Positions 57,581-64,000 of a DNA stretch of 64,000 bases are shown piece by piece. Both the position numbers and the translations under genes were made by a program. Under the pieces are notes generated by a model, which did no database searches, was not told where the DNA came from, and saw nothing but the letters and a program-made list of their open reading frames with translations. Numbering within the stretch: the first letter of the stretch is position 1; each line of letters opens with the position of its first letter. Source of the DNA: DATARH01 sp036489765 (GTDB lineage: Bacteria; Pseudomonadota; Alphaproteobacteria; ATCC43930; CGMCC-115725); the NCBI GenBank assembly GCA_036489765.1, contig DASXFE010000014.1, forward strand, positions 1-64,000. The letters are read 5' to 3'.

Positions 57581-58705
57581 ATGACCACCCGCCCGCCGGC
57601 CGAGATCGGCATGACGCTCGACGAGGTCGATACCCCGGCCCTGATCGTCGACCTCGATGCGTTCGAGCGCAACCTCCGGCGCCTCGCCGACCGCATCGCC
57701 GGCACCGGCGTGCGGCTGCGCGCCCACGCGAAGACCCACAAATGCCCGGTCATCGCGCTGAAGCAAGTCGAGTTGGGCGCGGTCGGCGTGTGCTGCCAGA
57801 AGGTCAGCGAGGCCGAGGCGATGGTTTATGGCGGGGTCAAGGACGTGCTCGTCACCAACGAGGTCGTCGGCCGCCAGAAGCTGCGCCGGCTGATGGGCTT
57901 GGCGTCGATGGCGCGGATCGGCGTCTGCGCCGACGACCCGGCGCAAATCCGCGATTTCGAGGCCGCCGCGGCCGAGGCCGGGACCACGCTGCCGGTCTAT
58001 GTCGAGGTCAACATGGGCGGCAACCGCTGCGGCGTCGAAGCAGGCCAGCCGGCCCTCGCCCTCGCCCGCCAGATCGCGGAGGCGCCGCATCTCGAATTCG
58101 GCGGGCTCCAGGCCTATCACGGCTCGGCCCAGCACCTGCGCACCTGGGAAGAGCGCCGCGCCGCGATTGCCGGCGCCACGGATAAGGCTGCGACGACCCG
58201 CGATCTCCTGCAAGCGAACGGCATCGCCTGCAACCAGATCACCGGCGCCGGCACCGGCACCTTCGAGTTCGAGACGGCGAGCGGGGTCTACACCGAGCTG
58301 CAATGCGGCTCGTACATCTTCATGGACGCGGATTACGGCCGCAACCTCGACAAGGACGGGGGTCTGACCCGGTCGTTCGAGCCGAGCCTCTTCGTCTGGG
58401 CCACGGTGATGAGCCGCCCCGCCGAGGAACGCGCGATCGTCGACGCCGGCCTCAAAGCGCTCGGCTTCGACTCGGGTCCGCCGACCGTGTGGGACGAACC
58501 CGCGGCGATCTACGAGCGCGCCAGCGACGAGCACGGCCGCATCGGCTTTACCGGCCCCACCAACCGCCTCAACCTCGGCGACAAGGTCCGCCTCGTCCCC
58601 GGCCACTGCGACCCGACGGTCAACCTGTACGACTGGTACGTCGGAATCCGCGGCAGCCGCGTCGAAACCGTATGGCCGATCACGGCGCGCGGGGCGCTGT
58701 ATTAG
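57581..58705 (+). CDS. DSD1-family PLP-dependent enzyme (D-threonine aldolase-like)
   Basis: A 374-residue fold-type III PLP enzyme. It has VDTPALIVDLDAFERNLRRL, the PLP lysine region RAHAKTHKCP, and the C-terminal metal-binding VPGHCDPTVNLYDW (His and Cys ligands for zinc or manganese). Relatives act as D-threonine aldolase, D-3-hydroxyaspartate aldolase or D-serine dehydratase; the substrate is uncertain. It is divergent from the LivK-type binding-protein gene, so it may process the imported amino acid. Confidence 0.92.
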   Translation: MTTRPPAEIGMTLDEVDTPALIVDLDAFERNLRRLADRIAGTGVRLRAHAKTHKCPVIALKQVELGAVGVCCQKVSEAEAMVYGGVKDVLVTNEVVGRQKLRRLMGLASMARIGVCADDPAQIRDFEAAAAEAGTTLPVYVEVNMGGNRCGVEAGQPALALARQIAEAPHLEFGGLQAYHGSAQHLRTWEERRAAIAGATDKAATTRDLLQANGIACNQITGAGTGTFEFETASGVYTELQCGSYIFMDADYGRNLDKDGGLTRSFEPSLFVWATVMSRPAEERAIVDAGLKALGFDSGPPTVWDEPAAIYERASDEHGRIGFTGPTNRLNLGDKVRLVPGHCDPTVNLYDWYVGIRGSRVETVWPITARGALY

Positions 58706-58849
58706 CGGATAGGCAGCGGACAGCCCCTAATCCTGGTCTCATGCCCGTCGGCGCGCGCAGCCATTCCGCCGCTGCGGTCCAGCGCTGGTAAAGGGAATCG
58801 GTGTCGTATCGGGCATGACAAGGCCTTTGCCGCTGATCGCGAGGGCTCG

Positions 58850-58862
58850 GTGTACTGTACAC
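58850..58862. promoter_or_regulatory. Palindromic operator candidate upstream of the TAXI gene
   Basis: GTGTACTGTACAC is a perfect palindrome (6-bp arms around one T), 30 bp before the ATG at 58893. The position and symmetry suit a repressor site such as those of GntR or TetR proteins. No regulator gene is adjacent. Confidence 0.45.
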
Positions 58863-58892
58863 TCCCGGTCAACACGACAATGAGAGCCCCTC

Positions 58893-59768
58893 ATGAGCGA
58901 CGCGAAGACCACGATCACCCTCGCCACCGCGACGCCGGGCGGTGGATTTCCGCTTTATGGCGGGGTCGTGGCCGAGGTGGTCAACGCCACCGATCCGTCG
59001 CTCAACGTCGAGTGCCGCAACACCAAAGGGTCCACCGAAAACGTGCCCTTACTCGAGGCGGGGTCGGTCGATCTGGGGCTCGTGACCGGCGAGGTGGCGA
59101 TCGAGCCGTTTGGGCGGAAATCGGGGCTGACGATTGCGGCGGCGATGTACTCGACCGCGGGGATGTTCGTCGTGCGGGGCGACTCGCCGGCACGGACCAT
59201 CGGCGACCTGAAGGGCAAGCCGGTGGCGTTCGGCGCGCGCGGGTCGGGGCTGGTGATCCTCGCGCGTTACGTGCTCGACGGGATCGGGCTCGACATGGAG
59301 CGGGATTTCACCGCGATCTATCTCGACCGCGCCGGCGACGGGCCTGACATGGTGCTCGACGGGAGAGCAGCAGCGCTATGGGGCGGCGGGGTCGGTTGGC
59401 CGGGATTCGCGCGGGTCGCCGGCGAAGGCGGGCGGTTCATCGCACCCGATGCCGGCGGGATTGCGCGCATCCGGGCGAAGCACGCCTTCCTCAAGCCGCT
59501 GACGGTGCCGGCTGGATCCTATCCGGGGCAAAGCGCGGCGATCGCGTCGGTCGGGTCGTGGGCCTTTATCCTGGCGCGGCCGGGATGGCCCGACGACACA
59601 GGCTATCGCTTTGCTCGCGCGCTGCACGACGGCGCCGGGAAGCTCAGCGAAAAGCTCGAACAGGCCAAGGAGACGACGGCGGCCAACACCGGCGCCGCGG
59701 CGCCGGAGCCGGGCCTCATTCATCCCGGCGTCGCGCGGTATCTGCGCGAGATCGGCGCCCTCGCCTGA
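58893..59768 (+). CDS. TAXI-family solute-binding protein, no signal peptide
   Basis: A 291-residue protein of the TAXI type (TRAP-associated extracytoplasmic immunogenic). It has LATATPGGGFPLYGGVVAEVVNA, STENVPLLEAGSVDLGLVTGEVA and GDLKGKPVAFGARGSGLVILARYVLDGIG. Normal TAXI proteins have a signal peptide of 20-30 residues, but here the mature-type sequence starts at residue 8 after MSDAKTT. No TRAP permease is adjacent. It may be a cytoplasmic sensor-like or NMT1-type ligand-binding protein, or a truncated form. No in-frame upstream start encoding a signal is apparent. Confidence 0.85.
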   Translation: MSDAKTTITLATATPGGGFPLYGGVVAEVVNATDPSLNVECRNTKGSTENVPLLEAGSVDLGLVTGEVAIEPFGRKSGLTIAAAMYSTAGMFVVRGDSPARTIGDLKGKPVAFGARGSGLVILARYVLDGIGLDMERDFTAIYLDRAGDGPDMVLDGRAAALWGGGVGWPGFARVAGEGGRFIAPDAGGIARIRAKHAFLKPLTVPAGSYPGQSAAIASVGSWAFILARPGWPDDTGYRFARALHDGAGKLSEKLEQAKETTAANTGAAAPEPGLIHPGVARYLREIGALA

Positions 59769-59810
59769 GGGCTGGCGGGTTACGCTTCGCTAACCCACCC
59801 TACCGCGCTA
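59768..59810. repeat. Short palindromic repeat
   Basis: GGCGGGTTACGCTTCGCTAACCCACCCTAC: GGGTTA pairs with TAACCC around CGCTTCGC. Related in type to the repeat at 37400-37492. Confidence 0.7.
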
Positions 59811-59847
59811 TCGTCATCGCAACCTGAAGGGAGGAAGCCATGCGCGG

Positions 59848-60888
59848 GTGGTGTTTACCGGCGGTCGCGAGCTCGAATTGATGAATTTCGACGACCCGAC
59901 GCCGGGGCCGGACGAGGTCGTCATCGAGATGAAGGCCTCGGGCATGTGCGGCAGCGATCTGCACCAGTACCGCCGCCCGAAAGCCGGCGGCGACACGGGC
60001 GGGCTCGCCGCGCCGAGCGCGCCGACGATCGCCGGGCACGAGCCCTGCGGCATCGTCGCGGCGGTCGGGACGGCAGTGAGCCCGGCGCTCGCCAAGGTCG
60101 GGCAGCGCGTGATGATCCATCACTACAAGGGCTGCACCGTCTGCAACCACTGCCGCTCGGGCTGGGCGCAGCTCTGCCAGGAGACGCCGGTCACTGTCTA
60201 CGGCAATAACGGACACGGCGGGCACGCGGCTTATATGAAGGTGCCGGCCTTTACCGTCGTGCCGCTTCCCGACGCGCTGTCGTTCACCACTGGCGCGGCG
60301 ATCTCCTGCGGCACCGGCACGGCTTACGGGGCGCTGCGGCGCATCCGGCTTTCCGGCAACGACACGATCGCGATCTTCGGCCAAGGCCCGGTCGGGCTGT
60401 CGGCGACGCAGCTTGCCGCCGCGATGGGCGCGCGGGTGATCGCGCTCGATGTCAGCGAGGAGCGGCTCGACCGCGCCAAGGAATTCGGTGCGGCAGAGCT
60501 CGTCAACCCGCGCTCGAACGACCCGGTCGGCGCGATCAAGGATCTGACCCACGGCTACGGCGCCGATTTCACGCTCGACACCTCGTCGCAGCCCGAGGGC
60601 CGCATCGCCGCCGTGCGTGGGACCAAGGTGTGGGGCACGACCTGCTTTGTCGGCGAGCGCAACAAGGTCGAGATCGACGTCAGCCCCGACATGCTGCGCA
60701 AGCAGCTGACGATCGTCGCGTCGTGGACCTTCTCGTCGATCGGCCAGGCCGAATGCGCCCAGTTCGTCGCAGACCGGGGGATCGACGTCGAAGGCCTCTT
60801 CACCCACCGCTGGAAGCTCGACCAGGCCGACGAAGCCTACAAGCTCTTCGACACGCAGACGACCGGCAAGGGCGTGTTCCTGATGTAA
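59848..60888 (+). CDS. Zinc-binding alcohol dehydrogenase, start disturbed
   Basis: A 346-residue medium-chain dehydrogenase. It has a catalytic zinc site (GMCGSDLHQY, AGHEPCGIV), a structural zinc site with four Cys (GCTVCNHCRSGWAQLC, about residues 94-108), a nucleotide-binding IFGQGPVGLSATQLAAAMGARVIALD and a C-terminal region ending TGKGVFLM. An ATG at 59840, well spaced after GGAGG, is out of frame. Inserting one base after its second codon would give M-R-A-V-V-F-T-G-G, the usual family opening. As it stands translation would have to use GTG 59848, so expression may be reduced. Confidence 0.9.
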   Translation: MVFTGGRELELMNFDDPTPGPDEVVIEMKASGMCGSDLHQYRRPKAGGDTGGLAAPSAPTIAGHEPCGIVAAVGTAVSPALAKVGQRVMIHHYKGCTVCNHCRSGWAQLCQETPVTVYGNNGHGGHAAYMKVPAFTVVPLPDALSFTTGAAISCGTGTAYGALRRIRLSGNDTIAIFGQGPVGLSATQLAAAMGARVIALDVSEERLDRAKEFGAAELVNPRSNDPVGAIKDLTHGYGADFTLDTSSQPEGRIAAVRGTKVWGTTCFVGERNKVEIDVSPDMLRKQLTIVASWTFSSIGQAECAQFVADRGIDVEGLFTHRWKLDQADEAYKLFDTQTTGKGVFLM

Positions 60889-60892
60889 CGGT

Positions 60893-60985
60893 GCTGTCGC
60901 TGCGAGCGCAGCGAAGCAATCCCCACCCGCAGGAGGCTCTTCCGATGGAGATTGCCGCGTCGCTCCGCTCCTCGCAATGACGCAG
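60893..60985. repeat. Inverted repeat between the ADH and cupin genes
   Basis: TGTCGCTGCGAGCGCAGCGAAGCAATCC and, about 35 bp on, GAGATTGCCGCGTCGCTCCGCTCCTCGCAATGACG are diverged inverted copies of the well-known alphaproteobacterial CGTCATTGCGAGGAGCGAAGCGACGC-type repeat (both abbreviated to their cores). Confidence 0.75.
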
Positions 60986-61002
60986 GCAGGAGAAAGAAAT
61001 CC

Positions 61003-61434
61003 ATGAACGACGTGATGAACGTGAAGGGCTCGCCGACGGCTTCGACGCCGGGGATGAAGGGGCAGGACAAGCTGACGGCGCTGGCGTCGCGCTATGTGAC
61101 GGTCGACGAGTTGCCCTGGAAGCCGACGCCGTGCGCCGGGATCGAGATGAAGGTGCTGGTGGAGGACACGGCGACGGGGCTGTTGACCGCCCTCTTCCGC
61201 TGGCAGCCGGGGGCCGAGCTGACGCTGCATGAACATGTCGAGCTGGAGCAGACCTTTGTCATCGAGGGGAGCCTCGTCGACGAGGAGGGCGAGGTCTCAG
61301 CGGGAAATTACGTCTGGCGGCCCAAGGGCAACCGTCATCTGGCTCGCTCGCCGAACGGGGCGCTGGTGCTGTCGATGTTCCTGAAGCCGAACATCTTTCT
61401 GACCGGCGACAGCGAAGGCGCTCGGTTGCGGTAA
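61003..61434 (+). CDS. Cupin-domain protein
   Basis: A 143-residue protein with one cupin barrel (ChrR-like). The metal motif 1 is LTLHEHVELEQTFVIEGSLVD (His, His, Glu) and motif 2 includes GNYVWRPKGNRHLARSP (His). It probably binds a metal and acts as a small dioxygenase, isomerase or sensor. ATG 61003 follows GGAGAAAG. It lies between the dehydrogenase and CoA-transferase genes and may belong to the same catabolic cluster. Confidence 0.88.
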   Translation: MNDVMNVKGSPTASTPGMKGQDKLTALASRYVTVDELPWKPTPCAGIEMKVLVEDTATGLLTALFRWQPGAELTLHEHVELEQTFVIEGSLVDEEGEVSAGNYVWRPKGNRHLARSPNGALVLSMFLKPNIFLTGDSEGARLR

Positions 61435-61489
61435 CCTAGCCGTCACCCCGGCGAAAGACGGGAAGAGGGTTTGGGAAGCGGGGGAAACG

Positions 61490-62275
61490 ATGCCGAAGAA
61501 CAAGGTCTTTGCCACCTTCGACGACGCGGTCGCCGATATTCCCGATAATGTGACGATCGGGTTCGGCGGGTTCGCCGTCGTCGGCCAGCCGGTCAACCTC
61601 TACGGCGCGCTCGCCAAGCAGGGGGCGAAGGGGCTCACCTGCGTCTCGAACGGCACGCGCGGCGGGTCGACGCTGCCCGAGGACGCGCCGACGATGGAGT
61701 GGCTCATCCGCAACGACCAGGTGGTGAAGGTGATCTGCGCCTTTACCGCGCCGACCCGCGCGTCGCAGCGGCTCGTCTTCACCGAGTACTACGAGAGCGG
61801 CCGGATCGAGGCCGAGCTCGTGCCGCAAGGGACCATGGCCGAGCGCCTGCGGGCGGCCGGTTGCGGCATCCCGGCCTTCTACACCCCGGCCGCGGTCGGC
61901 ACCGAACTTGCCGAGGGGCGCGAGACGCGGGTCTTCAACGGCCGTGAATACCTCCTCGAGGAGGCGCTGCCGCTCGATTACGCGTTTATCCGGGCCTGGA
62001 AGGCCGACGAGGCCGGCAACCTTCTCTATCGGCGCTCGCAGCGCAACTTCAACCCGCTGATGGCGATGGCGGCAAAGACCACGATCGTCGAGGTCGAGGA
62101 GCCGATCCTGCCGCGCGGCGCGATCGACCCCGACGAGGTGCACACCCCGGGCATCTTCGTGCAGCGGATGGTCGTGGTGCCGCCGGCGCCCGAAGGCTGG
62201 TGGCCGATGCGCCCCGCCGAGATCGCCGCCCGCGCCAAAGCGATGGAGGCCGCCCCCTCAGGAGTGAAACGATGA
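61490..62275 (+). CDS. CoA transferase subunit A
   Basis: A 261-residue CoA-transferase family I alpha subunit: FDDAVADIPDNVTIGFGGFAVVGQPVNL, VSNGTRGGSTLPED, EAELVPQGTMAERLRAAGCGIPAFYTPAAVGTELAEGRE. It pairs with the B subunit encoded immediately downstream with a 4-bp overlap. Family members exchange CoA between acids such as 3-oxoacids, 3-oxoadipate or acetate; the substrate is not assignable. It fits the local aromatic-acid catabolism theme. Confidence 0.92.
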   Translation: MPKNKVFATFDDAVADIPDNVTIGFGGFAVVGQPVNLYGALAKQGAKGLTCVSNGTRGGSTLPEDAPTMEWLIRNDQVVKVICAFTAPTRASQRLVFTEYYESGRIEAELVPQGTMAERLRAAGCGIPAFYTPAAVGTELAEGRETRVFNGREYLLEEALPLDYAFIRAWKADEAGNLLYRRSQRNFNPLMAMAAKTTIVEVEEPILPRGAIDPDEVHTPGIFVQRMVVVPPAPEGWWPMRPAEIAARAKAMEAAPSGVKR

Positions 62276-62946
62276 GCGACGCCAAGGGACTGACCCGGCA
62301 GCAGATGTGCAACCGGCTGGCGATGGAGTTCGGCGACGGGTGGGTCGTCAATCTCGGGATCGGCATCCCGACGCTGTGCTCGAACGCCGATTTCGGCGAC
62401 CGCGAGATCATCTTCCATTCGGAGAATGGCGTCGTCGGTTACGGGCCGCTCACACCGGTCGGCGAGGAGGATTTGCACCTTGTCAATGCCGGCGGGCAGC
62501 ATGTGACGCTCAACGCGGGCGCGGCGATCGTGCACCATGCCGACGCGTTCGGGATGATCCGCGGCGGGCGCATCGACGTGACCGTGCTCGGCGCCTACGA
62601 GGTCGCCGAGAACGGCGATTTCGCCAACTGGAAGATGGCCGGGCAGAAGGGCGGCGGCATCGGCGGCGCAATGGATTTGGCCGCCTGCGCCCGGCACGTC
62701 TTTGTCGCGATGGAGCAGACGACCCGCCGCGGCGCCCCCCGCCTCGTCGAACGCTGTGCAATCCCGGTGACCGCAAAGGGCGTCGTCAACCTGGTGATCA
62801 CCAATTACGGCCTCTTCGAGATCACGCCGCAGGGGATGGCGCTCAAGGAGATCGCGCCCGGGGTTTCAGTCGACGAGGTCAGGGCCACCACGGGCTGCAA
62901 GCTGATCGTGCCGGGCAACGTGCCCATGGTGAAGGGCACGAGATGA
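62272..62946 (+). CDS. CoA transferase subunit B
   Basis: A 224-residue beta subunit. It carries the catalytic glutamate in FHSENGVVGYGP and the motifs DGWVVNLGIGIPTLC, IVHHADAFGMIRGGRIDVTVLGAYEV, QKGGGIGGAMDLAAC and GVVNLVITNYGLFE. ATG 62272 overlaps the A-subunit stop (ATGA), so the two are co-translated. It is the last gene of the GC-rich block, and composition changes shortly after its end. Confidence 0.94.
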   Translation: MSDAKGLTRQQMCNRLAMEFGDGWVVNLGIGIPTLCSNADFGDREIIFHSENGVVGYGPLTPVGEEDLHLVNAGGQHVTLNAGAAIVHHADAFGMIRGGRIDVTVLGAYEVAENGDFANWKMAGQKGGGIGGAMDLAACARHVFVAMEQTTRRGAPRLVERCAIPVTAKGVVNLVITNYGLFEITPQGMALKEIAPGVSVDEVRATTGCKLIVPGNVPMVKGTR

Positions 62947-63029
62947 GAATGTCTCGGCGCTGTTGGCACGAGCGGCGTAGCGAACCGAGATTTACGTCAT
63001 AGCTCTGAGATGGCGACGGAACACAAATA

Positions 63030-64000
63030 ATGTCCATTACCAAATTACCATTGGAGGAGGTCTTTGTTACCGAGGGCGTTCCTGAATTTACCTTCGTGCG
63101 GCCTCCAAACTACAACGAGATACTCCTCGACGTTCGTCGACCAGGAAAGCCGGTTATTCTGGAAGGCCAGTCTGGAACCGGTAAGACCACTTGTGTTCGC
63201 CGAATACTGTCGGAACTCGGTGACGGAACGCCAACTGAATATCTAACTGCACGCCGGGCCACCGACGTATCCCGAATCGAGCTGATCGCTCACGATCGAA
63301 CACCCGGTCGGTTCGTGATTGACGATTTTCATCGTCTTAGCGCTGACCTCCAAGAGTCACTCGCCGACATCGCCAAGTTGTCGGCCGAATTGGGCAGTGA
63401 TGCTGAATTACCCAAATTGGTAATCATCGGGATAAACCAGGTCGGTTCCGATCTAATCCAACTTGTGCCCGACATCGCCAAACGGACGGGCATTCATCGC
63501 ATTAAGCCCGGAGCGCGCGAAGATATCGCCCAACTAATCAGTATCGGTTGTGAAAAATTGAACATCAATATCGGACATGCTGACAAAGTCCATGAGGAGA
63601 CTCGCGGCGATTATTGGCTGACGCAGCAGCTGTGTCAGTCGATCTGTACTGCGGCTGGCATAACTGAAACGCTGCCGAAGAGTAAGAAAATATCATTTGA
63701 TCTGGGGGTTGTTAGGCAGCGGGTAGTCGATCGGTTACATGCTGCCTACTATCCAGCGGTAAAGGAATTTTGTCGCGGCAGGAGGTTCCGGTCTAGCAAC
63801 GACCCATACTTCAAGCTTCTCCGGGCGGTTGCTCAGGGTAACTCATCAATCGTCGATCTGAACGAACTAGCAAATTCCAATCCGGACGTGCGGGGTAGTG
63901 TAAACAATATTAAAGAACACAGGTTACTTGTTCTAATCGACTCTAAACCTCTCGTGGCGAGGCATTTTTATTACAACAGAGAGACGAAAAATTTTGCGAT
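63030..64000 (+). CDS. P-loop (STAND/AAA-like) ATPase, 3' end beyond the window
   Basis: An open frame from ATG 63030 continues past the window end (323 codons seen). It has Walker A GQSGTGKTT (about residues 46-54), Walker B RFVIDDFHRL (about 94-103), a probable sensor LVIIGINQVG (about 129-138) and downstream helical sequence (EDIAQLISIGCEKL, TRGDYWLTQQLCQSICTAAG). The organisation resembles STAND/ORC-like ATPases used in defence and signalling, but no effector domain is visible before the edge. GC content and codon use differ sharply from the genes to the left, suggesting transfer. No named family is claimed. Confidence 0.75.
   Translation, partial: MSITKLPLEEVFVTEGVPEFTFVRPPNYNEILLDVRRPGKPVILEGQSGTGKTTCVRRILSELGDGTPTEYLTARRATDVSRIELIAHDRTPGRFVIDDFHRLSADLQESLADIAKLSAELGSDAELPKLVIIGINQVGSDLIQLVPDIAKRTGIHRIKPGAREDIAQLISIGCEKLNINIGHADKVHEETRGDYWLTQQLCQSICTAAGITETLPKSKKISFDLGVVRQRVVDRLHAAYYPAVKEFCRGRRFRSSNDPYFKLLRAVAQGNSSIVDLNELANSNPDVRGSVNNIKEHRLLVLIDSKPLVARHFYYNRETKNFA

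Noticed and set aside
63064..63246. 60-codon ORF at the right edge
   Set aside because: Different frame within the longer ATPase gene that runs past the window end.
1..64000. CRISPR array
   Set aside because: No regularly spaced direct repeats were seen; the repeated sequences present are dispersed palindromes.

Overview
The window is GC-rich and densely packed. It reads as the chromosome of an alphaproteobacterium, probably a soil or water heterotroph of the Rhodospirillales/Hyphomicrobiales type. The evidence is the contiguous hrcA-grpE-dnaK-dnaJ block, the class II DAHP synthase, the operon of thioredoxin/TPR, Lon-N-domain, Trm112 and DUF971 genes, and the many orphan catabolic genes and solute-binding proteins. 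Assignment below class level is inference. Short palindromic repeats typical of this group fill many intergenic gaps.

Left end (1-7.3 kb) is accessory DNA. A type I restriction-modification operon on the minus strand contains a single-TRD S-like gene, hsdM, a GIY-YIG/DUF4357 protein and an hsdS cut short by an IS5-type element. It lies just past the 3' end of a tRNA-Gly(GCC) gene. Next to it a complete IS21-family element (istA/istB, matched ends, 7-bp target duplication) has inserted after codon 4 of a ProX/YbaK prolyl-tRNA deacylase gene.

The 7.4-21.5 kb stretch is housekeeping: the thioredoxin/Lon-N/Trm112/DUF971 operon, a fused EthD-like/GNAT protein with an MFS exporter, nicotinate phosphoribosyltransferase, class II DAHP synthase, glutathione reductase, a flavin monooxygenase, a patatin lipoprotein and an Ldh-family dehydrogenase. 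Upstream of the DAHP synthase gene is a complete transcription attenuator. It has a promoter, a near-leaderless leader peptide carrying Phe-Trp-Tyr-Arg-Arg-Tyr, a possible antiterminator segment and a terminator hairpin. A decayed Doc-type toxin-antitoxin locus lies just upstream of it.

From 21.6 to 34.9 kb are phenylacetate catabolism genes (paaG; paaA-paaB-paaC-paaE without paaD) and assorted catabolic, transport and detoxification genes. A palindromic repeat straddles the paaA/paaB junction and supplies coding sequence to both. A VapC toxin follows a frameshifted antitoxin. From 35.3 to 41 kb is the heat-shock block, with a decayed substrate-binding-protein gene between grpE and dnaK. From 41.3 to 51.7 kb are glnD, an SDR, a TauE permease, a VOC protein, a Rap1a-like protein, an HpaB-like monooxygenase, a double cold-shock protein, rpmB, an HpcH/HpaI aldolase and a DUF899 protein.

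From 52.2 to 62.9 kb is a catabolic and uptake region: an overlapping MFS-MFS-luciferase-like monooxygenase operon, a Liv-type binding protein, a DSD1-type PLP enzyme, an orphan TAXI protein, a Zn-alcohol dehydrogenase, a cupin and a two-subunit CoA transferase. At about 62.95 kb base composition drops and a P-loop (STAND-like) ATPase gene starts and runs off the window. It may be the edge of a second accessory or defence region.
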